Positions 22,340 through 34,026 of a DNA stretch of 64,000 bases are shown piece after piece (within the stretch, counting starts at the first letter, position 1; each line of letters opens with the position of its first letter). The position numbers and the translations under genes were made by a program. Under the pieces are notes generated by a model. The model was given only the letters and a program-made list of their open reading frames with translations, was not told the DNA's origin and did not search any database. This stretch comes from Plectosphaerella cucumerina (lineage: Eukaryota; Ascomycota; Sordariomycetes; Glomerellales; Plectosphaerellaceae), in contig JAGPXD010000005.1 in NCBI GenBank assembly GCA_020746995.1, positions 2,914,001 to 2,978,000 on the forward strand. The letters are read 5' to 3'.

Positions 22340-23765
22340 GGTGACTCCCTGAATGAATGTATGCAAGGATACGTGTGAAATTGGCGACGGTGTCGCATGC
22401 AGCAAGTGAGCGTCGTAGCTCCTGGAACAAGAGGTAGTATAGGTCGAAAAGCGTGAGACGTCAAGCTCCCGTTGATACGGCTCATGAATAGAGAGTCAAG
22501 CACGACGACGAAACCTTTGGGGATTCCCTTACATGGAGGTTTGGGGCTGGCTGGTCGGAGTCCCCCCACGACGGCCACAGCTGGTAGCATGCCGGTTGGT
22601 TCTCCTTGCCAAGAACAGCTTGTGATTGAAGAATCCACTCCCGGGGACCCTGCATCTTCTCACCGATCCATGAGCCGCTCAGGCATTTGGGGCCAAATGT
22701 ACGAATGGGCGCATAGCCGATGCAAGCCCGGTCCAGACCGCCACGGATTCGTCAGGTGATGTGAGAATGTCGCAGGGTCTTGCCGTGTGTAGCGGCTTGG
22801 AACATCAGGCTACAGTATGACAATGGCAGTTGGCCATGACTGAAAATTCTTCAGCACTCCCTGTCGACGAGGTGTCGATCCTTGTGGTTGATCTGTGAGG
22901 TTATTGACAGTTGGCGCTAGACATCCAGGGACCCTGCCATTCAAAATGGAGACGGGCCGGCCGGTCTCGCAAGCTTGGCAGGGTCCATTTGAGCCAAAGT
23001 TTGTGCACTGTGTCCGCGGGGTCGGCCTCGACTCATCTGATAAAAATCGGATCTGATAAATTGGGCGAATGGCATCGTGTTCACGACCGGGAGGACAGGG
23101 GTTTGGTGCGTGATTCGGTTGACAAGACCCATGGCCTTCCCTTCTCGTCAACTACACCCGGCCCTACCGTACGGCGAGCCGAGGCCGATTTCCTCCCAAC
23201 GGCTTCAAGACGATATTGGACAAGATTTATCTCTCATCAGACTAATGTAGGTCACCGGTGAGGCTGGCGGCCGAGGCGTTCACCATGAGGCAAGTCCAAC
23301 TTGCCGCGGCCGTCTTGGCAGGTCCAATACTTACACCAGCGGAGTCGACTGATCAAATGATCAACAGGGGATTCGTGATTGGATTTTTTCTTGCTAGCAG
23401 ACTCGGCGCGGATGCTGTGGCCGTTGGTTCCGTCCGTCCGTCCACTCTCGCCAACAAGGGTCGTCGTGATGGACTGTGCTCCATCCGTAAGGTATGCACT
23501 TGCCTGCTCCCTGCCATCTCCCCCCTGTCGCCCTTTCTACTCAGGCTGTATACGAGTATGCACTTGTGTCACTGGATAGGTACCTATGTACGGGACTGTC
23601 AAACCACAATATCGAACTCCCTTCACGTCTAAGGGCTACCACTTCCAGTCCTCACTGGCAGGCTTTCACGAGACACATTCAGGCCATCTACCTTGGGTCA
23701 TGCTTGCTTCTTGGCCTTCACTTTGAACGAACTCTTCGCCCACAGGTCTCAGAATCTTGGTCGCG
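22340..23765. promoter_or_regulatory. Shared divergent promoter of the chitinase and GH55 genes
   Basis: This 1.43 kb separates two divergent start codons that both begin with signal peptides. No ORF in it has a recognisable domain; one frame at 23285 starts with a hydrophobic MRQVQLAAAVLAGP stretch but leads nowhere. The arrangement invites coordinate control, but no defined operator was identified. Confidence 0.55.
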
Positions 23766-26700
23766 ATGCACCACTCCTTACTTTTGATTTTCCAAGCCCT
23801 CGCCGCGCCTTGCCTTCTTGCCGCAGCCTCCTCTCATCACCATGGACACGCCCATTTCCACCATTCTCATGGTCATGTTGAACAGAGAAGCGGCAATGCC
23901 ACCGGTGACGCCGAATCGGCAGGCCTCCAGTCAGCTCTTCGGCTGCTGGCCAAGGCACATGTCGCCATGTCCCACGCAAACCGCGATATCGTGGCAGATC
24001 CTCGGCCAAACCGCCTCGAGGTCCTGAATGCCACCGCGCTTCAGGAGGCGCGGATCCCACCACAGCCTCTTGACTACAACGCCATCGTCAACAATTCTAC
24101 TGCTGCCCCCATCAACTCTCGCAGAGATCTGAACGGCACGGGCATCAGGAACGACACACTTGATGGCGGTGACCCTCGTTACACCATTCCAGAAGAGCTC
24201 ATCTCGGCCGCCCGCCTGGTTTCTGAAAACTGGCAGCCGCCAAAGGATGACGGAAGCTATGCCAGCGCTGTTGGCAGCCTACAGGATCGGTACAAGCCTG
24301 TGGTGGAGGACACCCAGATGATGCCCCCGGTGCTTCAATATGCCTCGGGGCTCCAGGAACATGTCGACGAACCACCCTCCGCTTTTCGCTATGGCGGCAA
24401 CGAGTCGGGAACCGTCGTTGTGACACCCGAAATTGAGGATTCAGACTCCTCCTTGCAGAAGCGTGCCGCGGAAGATTGGTGGATGTCTTCCCTGAAGCAA
24501 AGAGGGTCCAGTCCCTTTTCCCCAGCCGGCTACCAGGTTTGGCGCAACGTCCGGGACTTTGGTGCCAAAGGTAGGTGAAGATCCAGCGCCGAGATGATCT
24601 TGAATACCGTGCTGATGCGAGAGCAGGAGACGGAGTCGCCGACGACACAGCTGCGATCAACCGAGCAATCTCAAGCGGTGGAAGATGCGGCAGCAACTGC
24701 ACTGGAAGTACCATCTATCCAGCGACAGTGTACTTCCCGCCTGGGACCTACAAGGTCAGCTCCTCCATCATCCAGTACTACAACACCGAGATGATTGGTA
24801 ATGTAAGTTCCATTTCTACTCATCCAAGCCTTCGGGGCTTGTCCTTCTCTGCTAACTGCGCATTTCAAATCAAAGCCCCTGGATCTTCCCATTATTGTTG
24901 CAGCTCCTAGTTTTGTCGGCCTCGGTGTCATCACGTCAAACGTCTATACCGGAGAGTCCTCGCAGTGGTAAGCACACTCTAGCCGCAGGACATTCCCGAC
25001 ACTTGATGCTTACTGACAACAGGTATCTCAACCAAAACAACTTTCTCCGCAGCGTCAGGAACTTCATCATCGACATTCGTGCGACATACCAAGACGCCTA
25101 TGTTTGCGCAATCCACTGGCAAGTTGCGCAGGGAACCTCCCTCGAGAACATCCATTTCTACATGACCAAGCCCAGCGACAACCCCAAGACGACACAACAG
25201 GTGAGCGGATATGCCACGATGACTGCTTTCGTCCCATGGCCACCAGCAGCCATCGATACCTAGTATCTAACATAGCACAGGGTATATACATGGAGAATGG
25301 AAGCGGTGGCTTCCTCACAGACCTGTACTTCATCGGCGGTCACTTCGGGTATGTGCAGTCTTGACTCCCTGTTGTGCACAACACACTGATCCCTTTGACT
25401 TGCAGAGCGTATATGGGCAACCAGCAGTTCACTGCCAGCGGTCTTTACTTCCAAGACGCAAAGACAGCCATTCAGATCCACTGGGACTGGGGCTGGACCA
25501 TGCAGAACATCTTGATCGACTCCTGCGATACAGGCATTGCTGTTGTTGGTGGTGCCGGCGGTGTAAGTTTGCCACTCTTTGCCTCTCCCTGGTACCTCCA
25601 GTCCACACAAGTCGCTGACCATCTTGTAGGCCCAAAGTACCGGCCAGGGTGTCGGTTCTCTGTTGCTCGCGGATATTCAAATATTTGGCAGCAAAGTCGG
25701 CATCTCCACCTCGCTGCACGCCGACAACTCAACAGCCTTGATGATCATGAACTCAGCATTTTGGTTCGTTGATCAGATTGTGGTAGACGCCGACAAGTCT
25801 ACCGTTCTCCTCCCCGGTGTCCAGGGCGAGAAACGAGTCGATGGCTGGGGCTTTGGCAGGGTCAGCAGCTCCAAGGGAGACGTCAGCTTCCTCAACGGTG
25901 CCCAGATTTCTACCGGCAAGCCGGATCCTTCGCTTCTCGGCAACACGGCCATGCGAGGCTTTTTCAACAGGCGTCGGCCCAAGTACAACCAAATTGGCTT
26001 CGCCCAAATCATCGACGCCAAGGAGTACGGCGCCAAAGGCGACGGTCAGTCGGACGACACGGCTATCCTGAACCACCTCTTCAGTACCGCCGCAAACATG
26101 TCTTCCATCGTCTACATGCCATTTGGTGTGTACCTCATCACCGACACGGTGGAGATCCCCGTCGGGTCGCGCATCATCGGACAGGCTTGGTCGCAGATCA
26201 TGGCAACCGGTTCCAAGTTCCAAGACGCAGACAGCCCACACGTCGCAGTACGCGTGGGTAGAAAGGGCCAGGCCGGCGTCGTGGAGATCCAGTCCCTGAT
26301 GCTTACCGTCAAGGGTCCGACAGCAGGCGCCATCATGATGGAATGGAACGTCCATGAAACCACTCAGGGATCGGCAGGCTTGTGGGGTGAATCGCGCCGC
26401 TTCTACATTTCAACTCGACTCACATTTGCTAACACTTGAATCTGTAGACACTCATTTCCGCGTTGGCGGTGCCGCTGGTTCTGATCTCACCGTGAACCGC
26501 TGCCCGAAACTCTCTGGATCTGTCAAGAAAGAGTGCATTGCGGCTTCGCTCATGCTGCACCTGACGGAAACATCCTCCGCCTACCTCGAAAACGTCTGGA
26601 TGTGGACGGCCGACCACGACTTTGACACTCCCGATCAAGCTCAGATTGATGTCTTTGCGGCCAGAGGTCTTCTCATCGAGAGCAAGGGACCGACGTGGCT

Positions 26701-29700
26701 CTGGGGAACCTCGGTCGAGCACTGCGTCTTGTACCAGTACCAGCTCTCGGGCGCCAAGAACGTCCTCATGGGCCTGATTCAGACCGAATCTCCCTACTTT
26801 CAGTCTGTTCCAGAGGCGCCAGCTCCTTTCAAGGCAGGAGCATTCCCAAACGATCCCAGCTTCCAGAACTGCGCGTCCGGGTCAAAGTCGTGCGCCGTGT
26901 CTTGGGCTGTACGCCTCATCGACTCCTCAGCCATACACGTGCTCAGCGCAGGTCTGTACTCATTCTTCTCGCGGTACGATCAGACCTGCCTCAACTCTGG
27001 GAGACACGACTGTCAAGACAAGATCTTCTACACCGAGGAAAGCTACGACGTGTGGGTCTACAATCTGGTTACTCTCGGCAGCATCGAGATGATGAGCCCT
27101 CTCAACGGTGTCCCGACGCTTGGGAAGCCGAATCGGAATGGATTCGCGTCTTCCATCTTGGCTTGGCTCGGCGGTTCCGAAGACGTCACTGGCACTAGGG
27201 ACTTTGAAGGCTATCGGCTTCACGATCTAGACGCCCCTGGACTGTTTGACTTTCCCGACTACTGCAGCAATGCACTCACAGCGTTGATCCAGTGCGACAG
27301 CCTTACCAGCCAATGGACGTCCGCCGAGTATCACGGCGTTCTGCCCGAAGAGACCAACACGACTTCGGTCTGTAATCCGGGTTGCATCTCGTCAGTTGAC
27401 AACTGGGTCATTGCCGTTGATCTGCTTTGCAAAGGCTACGAGTGGGAGGGTGGCGCCTCTCCTACCGTCCTGGGCTCTTACGTGAAGTATGGGCTGGCAG
27501 AAGCTTGCCAGAAGGACCCAAAGACTGGAAAGAATTGCAACGGTGAGTAATTGACCACTCCTTTACACCACGACAACCCTCTTGACGGTGCCCAACCAAA
27601 TGGCTGACCACATTCTATCCCAGATGTCATCGTCAACTTCAAGACAGCAGCGAGCCTCGAGGACATGCCCGACTCTGAGCTCTGCTCAGACTGCTTCGTG
27701 GGCCGACTCAAGATGATGCAGGCGAGCCCTTACTCGATTTACGCTCTGTCTCCATTTTACCAGAACGCCTTGAAACGTGCTGTTTCTCGCTGCTCCCTTG
27801 GAAGTCAGCCCGTCGCCATCAAAGCCTCGCCGTTCCCGATCGAGGCACAGGAGGTCCCCTTTTGTCTTTCCGGGAAAGAGTACACCTCCCAATCTGGGGA
27901 CACTTGTGACTCGATAGCCTTGAAGAGCAAGGTGTCATCCGCAGCTCTCTTCATGGGCAACCCTCACATTGTGGACTGCAACAAAATGGCAGGTGGTCTC
28001 AAACTATGCCTCCCACTCCAGTGCACCACGTATCAGCTTCAGCAATCGGATACCTGCGTTCACGTGGAAGCGGCGACAGGTCTTGGCGAAACTTCTCTTC
28101 GGCAGCTCAACTCGTGGATTGAGCTAGGTTGCGGGAACCTCCAGCAGGGTGCTCTGGTCCTTGGCCGAGTTCTCTGCACGACTGTTCCCGGCGGCGAATT
28201 TGTCTCGGACGTCACGAATGAGCAATCTGACCCGGCCTACTCAGAGTTTGCCGATGAGGTTGTGAGTCCGCCCGTCGGCTCCATCCTCGCCCAGGACACG
28301 ACGAAGAGGTGTGGAAGATGGCACACCGTTGCAGAAGGCGAATCCTGCCCGCAGGTTCTCGGGAAAGGCCACATCAGTCTTCTGCTTTTCGCCAAGGCCA
28401 ACCCATCGGTTGATTCAGAGAACTGCTCGGAAACCATGGTCGTCGGTCTCACATACTGTGTTGGCCCGACTCGGAACTTCGATGATGGTGGCTTCGTCAT
28501 CGAACTGCCAGAACACTACCACCACGGTTGCATGGCAGTGGAAACCGGGCAGGGCACCCCCATCATGGTGGGAGATGAGATCATCCACGACACACTGATG
28601 ACTGTCGAGAGCTGCAAGGCCTTCTGTCTCAGCTCGTCTTTCCACATTTTCGGCCTGCAAGATGGAAAGACTTGCCTGTGCGATGCCGTCATTCGTCTGG
28701 AGACGCGTCCACTGGACGCAAGCCAGTGCAAAACCAAGTGTGTTGGCAACAGCAAAGATGCCTGCGGCGGGGTCTCGGCCGTCGACGTCTACAGTCTCGA
28801 GGAGTTTCCCAAGTTTGAAGCGCGCAGCCTCGGATGCTACGTGCACAAGAGTGGACAACAAGCGCTGGTCACATTTGGTTTCCTCATCCCCCACCCAGAA
28901 CAGTCGAGAACCATCTGCGGCGCCTTTTGCTTCCAGGAAATGGGCACTACATTCTTTGCATTACAGGGCATGGACTGTTTCTGTGGAACGGCTTTGACGA
29001 AGACGGCGCAAAGTGTTGACATTGACGAGTGCAATACACCCTGCCCTTCAGGCGACGGCTCCACGTGTGGCGGCAAAGACAGGATCGAAATCTTCAGCTC
29101 TTCCGCGCCAATCGTCAGCGGTCGGTCCCTCGGCGTCGAAGCTGTGCAACACGACATCTCTCTTCCGGCCTTTTACAATCACGGCTGCTACAAGAAGGGA
29201 AGGACGAGCGGCTCCGGTCTCTCCCACTCGCGTGTGTCGGCGGAACTGGGCATGACCTTGGAGTACTGTGCCAGGTACTGCTTCGAGACTCAAAAGCAAT
29301 CCCTCTTTGGTCTTCAAGGGGGGAGCAATTGCCACTGCGGCTCTCAAGTTGACGTTGGCGTCATCAGAGTTGCCGACAGCGAATGCTCTACGCCGTGTAC
29401 CGGGGATGCGCAGCAGTCATGCGGCGCTTCTGAGCAACTCAGTCTCTACAGCTTCTACAAGAAGAGGCCCCTCGCCTACCGTCACGTCGGCTGCATGAAG
29501 CGTGAGGCCGGCAAGACCGTCTTCGGTCAGGTCCGGCCCGAGACTGGGGTGGAGCAGCTCAGCGTCAGGAAGTGTGCCATGGCTTGTGCCGAGGAGTATC
29601 CAGGCCAGGAATCGAGTCTTAGCTTCTCGGTCGAGGGGGGTGACCAGTGCAACTGCGCGATTGACGTCGTTTTTGGGGAGATTACTCCCGAGTTATGTGG

Positions 29701-29779
29701 CACTCCGTGCGTTGGGAATGCGGACGAGATGTGTGGTGGCGAGATTGGGGGCAATGTGTACACCATGGCCATGGTATAG
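23766..29779 (+). CDS. Giant secreted GH55 beta-1,3-glucanase-like protein with LysM and four WSC domains
   Basis: Nine exons: 23766-24570, 24627-24802, 24876-24967, 25023-25200, 25281-25348, 25406-25562, 25630-26386, 26448-27542 and 27624-29779, totalling 1827 residues with all phases consistent. Order: signal peptide (1-22), a His-rich patch (24-37), a pro-region ending at a Lys-Arg (232-233), then the two-lobed pectate-lyase-3/GH55 beta-helix. The first lobe starts VRDFGAKGDGVADDTAAI (about 258), the second EYGAKGDGQSDDTAIL (about 620). Next come LysM-like repeats (about 1188-1290 and 1337-1390) and four WSC domains (about 1408, 1511, 1629 and 1729 to the end), each closing with a CxGxxxxxCGG-like block. 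GH55 enzymes are fungal exo/endo-beta-1,3-glucanases; LysM and WSC bind chitin and glucan. Active-site residues were not verified. It is divergent from the large chitinase. Confidence 0.9.
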
Positions 29780-30049
29780 TTTGAGACATGGCCAGGCAGA
29801 TGAGCAGTGCTTGTAGGGTAGACATGCGTGGTGCAGATGCAGCCTTGCACATATGTAATGCAATCACTTCTTCTTCTTCTTCTCTTCTTCTCTAATCACC
29901 ATCAGCTGCATTGCCTGCATGTGCCATCCCATGCTGGCATTTTGACACCTGAAGATGGACAGTCACGCCACATGATGCCTCCATCTTTTTCAAATGTGTC
30001 TAAAGTTCCGGAGCCTTAGGTAAGTGACAAATACACGGGTAGGTACCAG
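29780..30049. repeat. 3' region of the GH55 gene with a (TTC)n tract
   Basis: This short gene-free stretch follows the GH55 stop codon and contains a CTT/TTC microsatellite at about 29867-29893. It probably carries the 3' untranslated region. No other feature was seen. Confidence 0.5.
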
Positions 30050-30700
30050 TTAAAGTAGTCAATCTAGTCGGCGTCGTGGTAGGGAACGAGCGCGAGGGCG
30101 TCGTCGGGTGCGAGGTATCGGGGCTCAACGGCGTAGAAGTCGTTAAGAGGGATGGAGGATTACTACTCGGTCGCGTTAGGTGGGAAGTAGCTACTAGCGG
30201 TGTGGGCTACGATATTCTGTTATATTAGTAATAATGAGCGTAGTCTTAAGGCTGGGCGTGGTACTACGGCGCTGAAGGCAGGCGAGCTATAGGTCATATG
30301 GGTGACAGAGCAGATAACCCGAGGGATCGTGATCTTGATTAGGGGGAGCAGGAGCAGCGGGAGCGGGTTACGATAGATCGGTCGGCGGTAGGTCAACGGC
30401 AGTAGAGGAATACTGTAGTTGTGCGTATTAGTAGTAGTGGTGGTGATGGTGATTTTGATGGGGAAGGCGGTCAAGGGATGATTACTACGGCGGGTATAGC
30501 GGAGCGACAATGTCGGCTGGAGGCGTGGCGAGGACGTCGTGGTGGTGGTATCGGTGAGGATTGTGGCGATGTTCAAGTTGGAAGATTGCTAGAACACTGG
30601 CGGCGGCGGCACCGGGTTGGTGTGGATTTGGAGTGGCTGGTGCACGATTGCGGGCGCGATGAATCTCCCAGTAGTGACTGGTGAGTGAGCACACGATGAT
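30050..30700. other. Degenerate, RIP-like sequence (possible decayed repeat)
   Basis: The base composition departs sharply from the neighbours. There are frequent TA steps and clusters such as GGATTACTACTCGG, TATTAGTAATAATG and GTATTAGTAGTAGTGG, with all frames broken by stops and runs of Thr or Ile codons on the minus strand. This pattern is typical of old transposon or duplicated DNA degraded by repeat-induced point mutation. No transposase or reverse transcriptase motif survives, so element type cannot be given. A simple low-complexity intergenic origin is the alternative. Confidence 0.4.
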
Positions 30701-31557
30701 GATGAGCCGGATGCACGGCAGGCGACGTGCCGGAGATGACAGGGCTTCTGCATCCACTACTTGAACCAGGTAGCATCCCGCTGGAGAAGCACAACAGTCC
30801 GGGGCACACCCGCGAGTTGGCAAGCCAATCAACTTAACGGGCTGCGCGATGTTCAAATTCCCAGGCACAACCCCCCACAGGCGCGGTGCTACGGTGCACC
30901 GAAGCTCATTCCAAGTTTCCCGTCCTGGGCAGAGGATTGGCAGAGCGCATGTGTGCGTCAGTACCGGTGTGATATCCTAGGCATCACAGCCTGTCTCCAG
31001 ACGAACGGGTGCTCCGAGATCTGGGACCAAGTTTCCGTGGCGGGGGGAGCTATTGGCACACCACCTGCATGATTGAGGCTGTGAGACAATAGTAGCCCCC
31101 CCCGGGCTGAGACCTTGACCTGCTGAAACTGGCGCCACTGGTCGCCCGATCTGGCGGCGGACCCTGCCGCTTTTTTGTTCGAGGTTCATTTCTTTGTCGC
31201 CGAGTCCGAGGACGAGTCCGCTGGTTTTCGTTGTTATTTTGATGTGTTTTTTGACGGCGCCTTCGAATACTCCGAAGACATGCGTCCCCTGGTGAGGGTG
31301 AAACGGGAGCGTGATATTGATTCGGGCTGGTCATAATGGAAGCGGACGGGAATTAACGGTGGTTCGCCGGGTGTCTGGGATGGGCGCGGCAGGTAGAGGG
31401 CGGGGACTGGGATTGGTGGTTTGTCCTCATTCGGACTGGTGGGCTTGTCGGTTTTGGATCTTGAATTCGAGATGGTGTCTTCATCGTCAACATGGACGTG
31501 ATCATGAGGAGTCATACGCCTTGTCGACTAGACTTACTGTGTGGCCTTCAGATCTAA
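30701..31557. other. Gene-free stretch between decayed sequence and a broken phosphoesterase
   Basis: Mixed composition with no long coding frame and no recognisable domain on either strand. The right part may include eroded 5' sequence of the metallophosphoesterase remnant, because a TVW-type segment resembling its missing upstream region appears at about 31537-31560 in another frame. Confidence 0.4.
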
Positions 31558-31986
31558 AATGGCAACTGGGCCTTCCAGTACCCCTGCGGCCAAGACGCCT
31601 GGCTTGGTACGATCCCCCAGGGCGTCGGCATCCTCGTCACCCACGGGCCTCCGCGGGCGCATCTCGACCTTTTGAACGCAGGATGCAACAACCTCCTGCG
31701 AGAGCTTTGGCGTGTGCGGCCCCGGCTACACGTCTTCGGGCACATCCACGCGGGAGCGGGCACGGAGACGGCTGGGTTCGACGGGCTGCAGGCGGCCTAC
31801 GAGCGGACCGTCATTGCGAAGGGAGGTCTCTGGGATTTGGTGGCGACTGTGTGGCACTTTGTCGGGGCGCTGGTGACGAGGGTCTTCAAGGGAGAGGAGT
31901 TCGAACGGTGTATTCTGGTGAACGCGGCCATGGTGTCTGGGATGCGGGACAAGTTGACGATGGAGGCGGTCACGGTGGTGATATGA
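31558..31986 (+). pseudogene. C-terminal remnant of a calcineurin-like metallophosphoesterase (MPPED-like)
   Basis: From 31558 the frame reads NGNWAFQYPCGQDAWLGTIP, then VGILVTHGPPRAHLDLLNAG and LHVFGHIHAGAG, ending at a TGA at 31984-31986. THGPP and the VFGHIHAGAG block are metal-binding motifs of the C-terminal half of the family of single-domain phosphoesterases related to MPPED1/2. The upstream half, which would carry the DxH and GNHD motifs, is not visible, and a TAA at 31555-31557 closes the frame. A sequence resembling the preceding strand lies in a different frame just upstream, suggesting a small deletion or frameshift. A functional gene with unusual introns is possible but less likely, given the degraded DNA to the left. 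Confidence 0.65.
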
Positions 31987-34026
31987 AGTCGGATGGGAGA
32001 ACGAAAGCAGAACCATTCCAGCGACCTTCGAGGTGTTCCAACAATTGACTCGATGTCTCAATCTAAAAGCGGCGGTGATGTGGGTTCCGGGAAGGGGCTT
32101 GGCGCCGTGAACCATCTTGGTCGCTCCTTCTCCAGATTCATCGAGAACGAACCTTTCCGCGTCGGGAGAGGCTGGTCTCGGGCGTTGACAGTCGGGGGCG
32201 GGCTGGGCGGGCTGCTGTCAGCCTCTCGAGCGGTGCGGACTAGCAGCATCTGACAGCACCTAACAAAGGCAAAATACAAGGCGCCCGAGGCGTCCGAACC
32301 GTGTCAGTGGCTGTTCCAGCAAAGGGGCTGGACGGGAAGCTGGAGGGCAGGAAGGCCTGGCCGCAAACCTTAGAGACCTGGAAAGGCAGGCGCGACCCTC
32401 GGAGGCCAACCGTGACTTCCAGCCGCTTCCCCCGACAATTCGTTCTCCTCGAATCATTTGCCTGGGGGACAGTCTTTTCTTCTGAACCAACGAGTCAAGC
32501 CAGCCTTGGTCTTTTCCCTCCGAGCCGTTTCTCTCCCGAGTCCCCAGGCTGAGTTCCCTGCCTCTTCCACGCTACCTTAGCTTCATCTCGCCATCCTCCT
32601 CCTCATATTAAACCACCACCACATCTCCAGGGCAATATTTCTTCTTCTCGGCCCCATCGCCGACCTGCATCTTGCCTGCATCTCTTGAGCTGTCTCTAGC
32701 CAAGCAAAGCAGCAAACCCGGCCCCCAACCGTTCGGCCACACACACCACAGCAACGTGCATCGTCAGCCAAGGTGCCCGTCGAATCGCACACCCCCGTCG
32801 TCCCACGCACCTGCGCGCAGGCTCACTCAGCTCAGCCCTCTTCGGAAGAGACCCCGAACCCAACTCCCACCGCGGCGTGCATCGCAGCCTGCATCGCACC
32901 CAGGCAATCCGGCTGCTCGCTCGCCTATATTAACCACTGGGCCCCTGATCGCCCCCCCGGTAATTTACCTCCAACACCGCAAGGTCCAGCAACCCACATG
33001 GCCTGAGATCCCACGCCCGGCTGACCCATGCTCAGGCTAGTCGGTGCATGAACCGCGATTGGCCGCTGCCCTCATCGACCGGCCGTCTGCCTCGGGCCCC
33101 TGTCTGCCGTCAGCTCGCCCGTCCCCCGCCGTCCAATCCAGCATCGTCGCCTGCATCGCGGCACCTGGACGGGGACCCTCAATTTACCCTCTCCGACGCT
33201 CTTGGCTCGGCGCCGGACGCCTCCTCAGTTGGGGCTATTGGAATTGCAAGGCGCCCATAGCGTGCTTTCACCCCCCTCTCTCTCCACGAAGTTGGCAGCT
33301 GAACAAGCTTGCGAGCATCGTTCAAATAAACTGCCACGTCCCCTCGCAAGCACTCGCGCACACACACCTACCTTCCGACGATCTCTTGCCGCAGAAACGC
33401 CTTTTGGCAAAATACCGTCCTCATCACCTCACGACCCTCGAATATTCATGCAACTGTATCGTCTTTGCCCTGCGCACCCCGGACCTTATCTATCGTCGAC
33501 GTCGACAGCTTGAGAAGCTGCCAGCCAGCCACACAGTCTCGACAAGGGTCCTTTTCAACCGGCCGCCGCATTCAGAACACACCCGCAGCCCGTCTCGTCA
33601 CGGCCTGTCCTGTTCCTGTCGACTCCCTGTGCCCACCCGTCGGCAAAAAAAAAAGCCCAGATCGGCCTCCCCGTCGCCTGTTTCGAGTCCTCCCAGCGGC
33701 AAGCCAGTCGAATCGCATCGCGGCTTACACGACTCCCTACCTAAGCGCTCACCCCACAGACCTCCATCACGGCGCTTCTGCCTCCACCGCCCATCCTCAT
33801 TGGTCAATCCACCTATCCTGCAATTACACCAGCAGCAGCACCCTCTGGACATCACGGCTCGATCTGCGTCTCTTCAAACAGCATGGGAAATTCCCCTTGC
33901 ATATGATTGCAGGAGTTGGTAGTACATCGCATATCCCAAGCGCGGCTATCCGCGCCCGTCCCATCCCGTCCCATCCCAAATAAGACGCCGCCCGCCGCCT
34001 TCCTGGCAACGGCCCCCGTCCCCATC
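31987..34026. other. Gene-poor stretch and long pyrimidine-rich leader of the E-set gene
   Basis: From about 32560 the plus strand becomes strongly C/T-rich with many CCC, CTC and TCGCC runs up to the start codon at 34027. This creates long artefactual ORFs (up to 292 codons at 33044-33922) rich in Pro, Ser, Arg and His. I read it as promoter plus a long 5' leader. Nothing gene-like was recognised in 31987-32560. Confidence 0.45.

Noticed and set aside
23258..23632. ORF of 124 codons with a hydrophobic start in the GH18/GH55 intergenic region
   Set aside because: The hydrophobic start leads into sequence without domain or cysteine pattern; a small secreted protein cannot be excluded but is not supported.
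31311..32048. ORF of 245 codons over the metallophosphoesterase remnant
   Set aside because: It is the wrong frame for most of its length; the conserved THGPP and GHIH motifs are in the frame starting at 31558.
33044..33922. ORF of 292 codons upstream of the E-set gene
   Set aside because: Pro/Ser/Arg/His composition from a C/T-rich leader; no domain and overlapping ORFs in all three frames.
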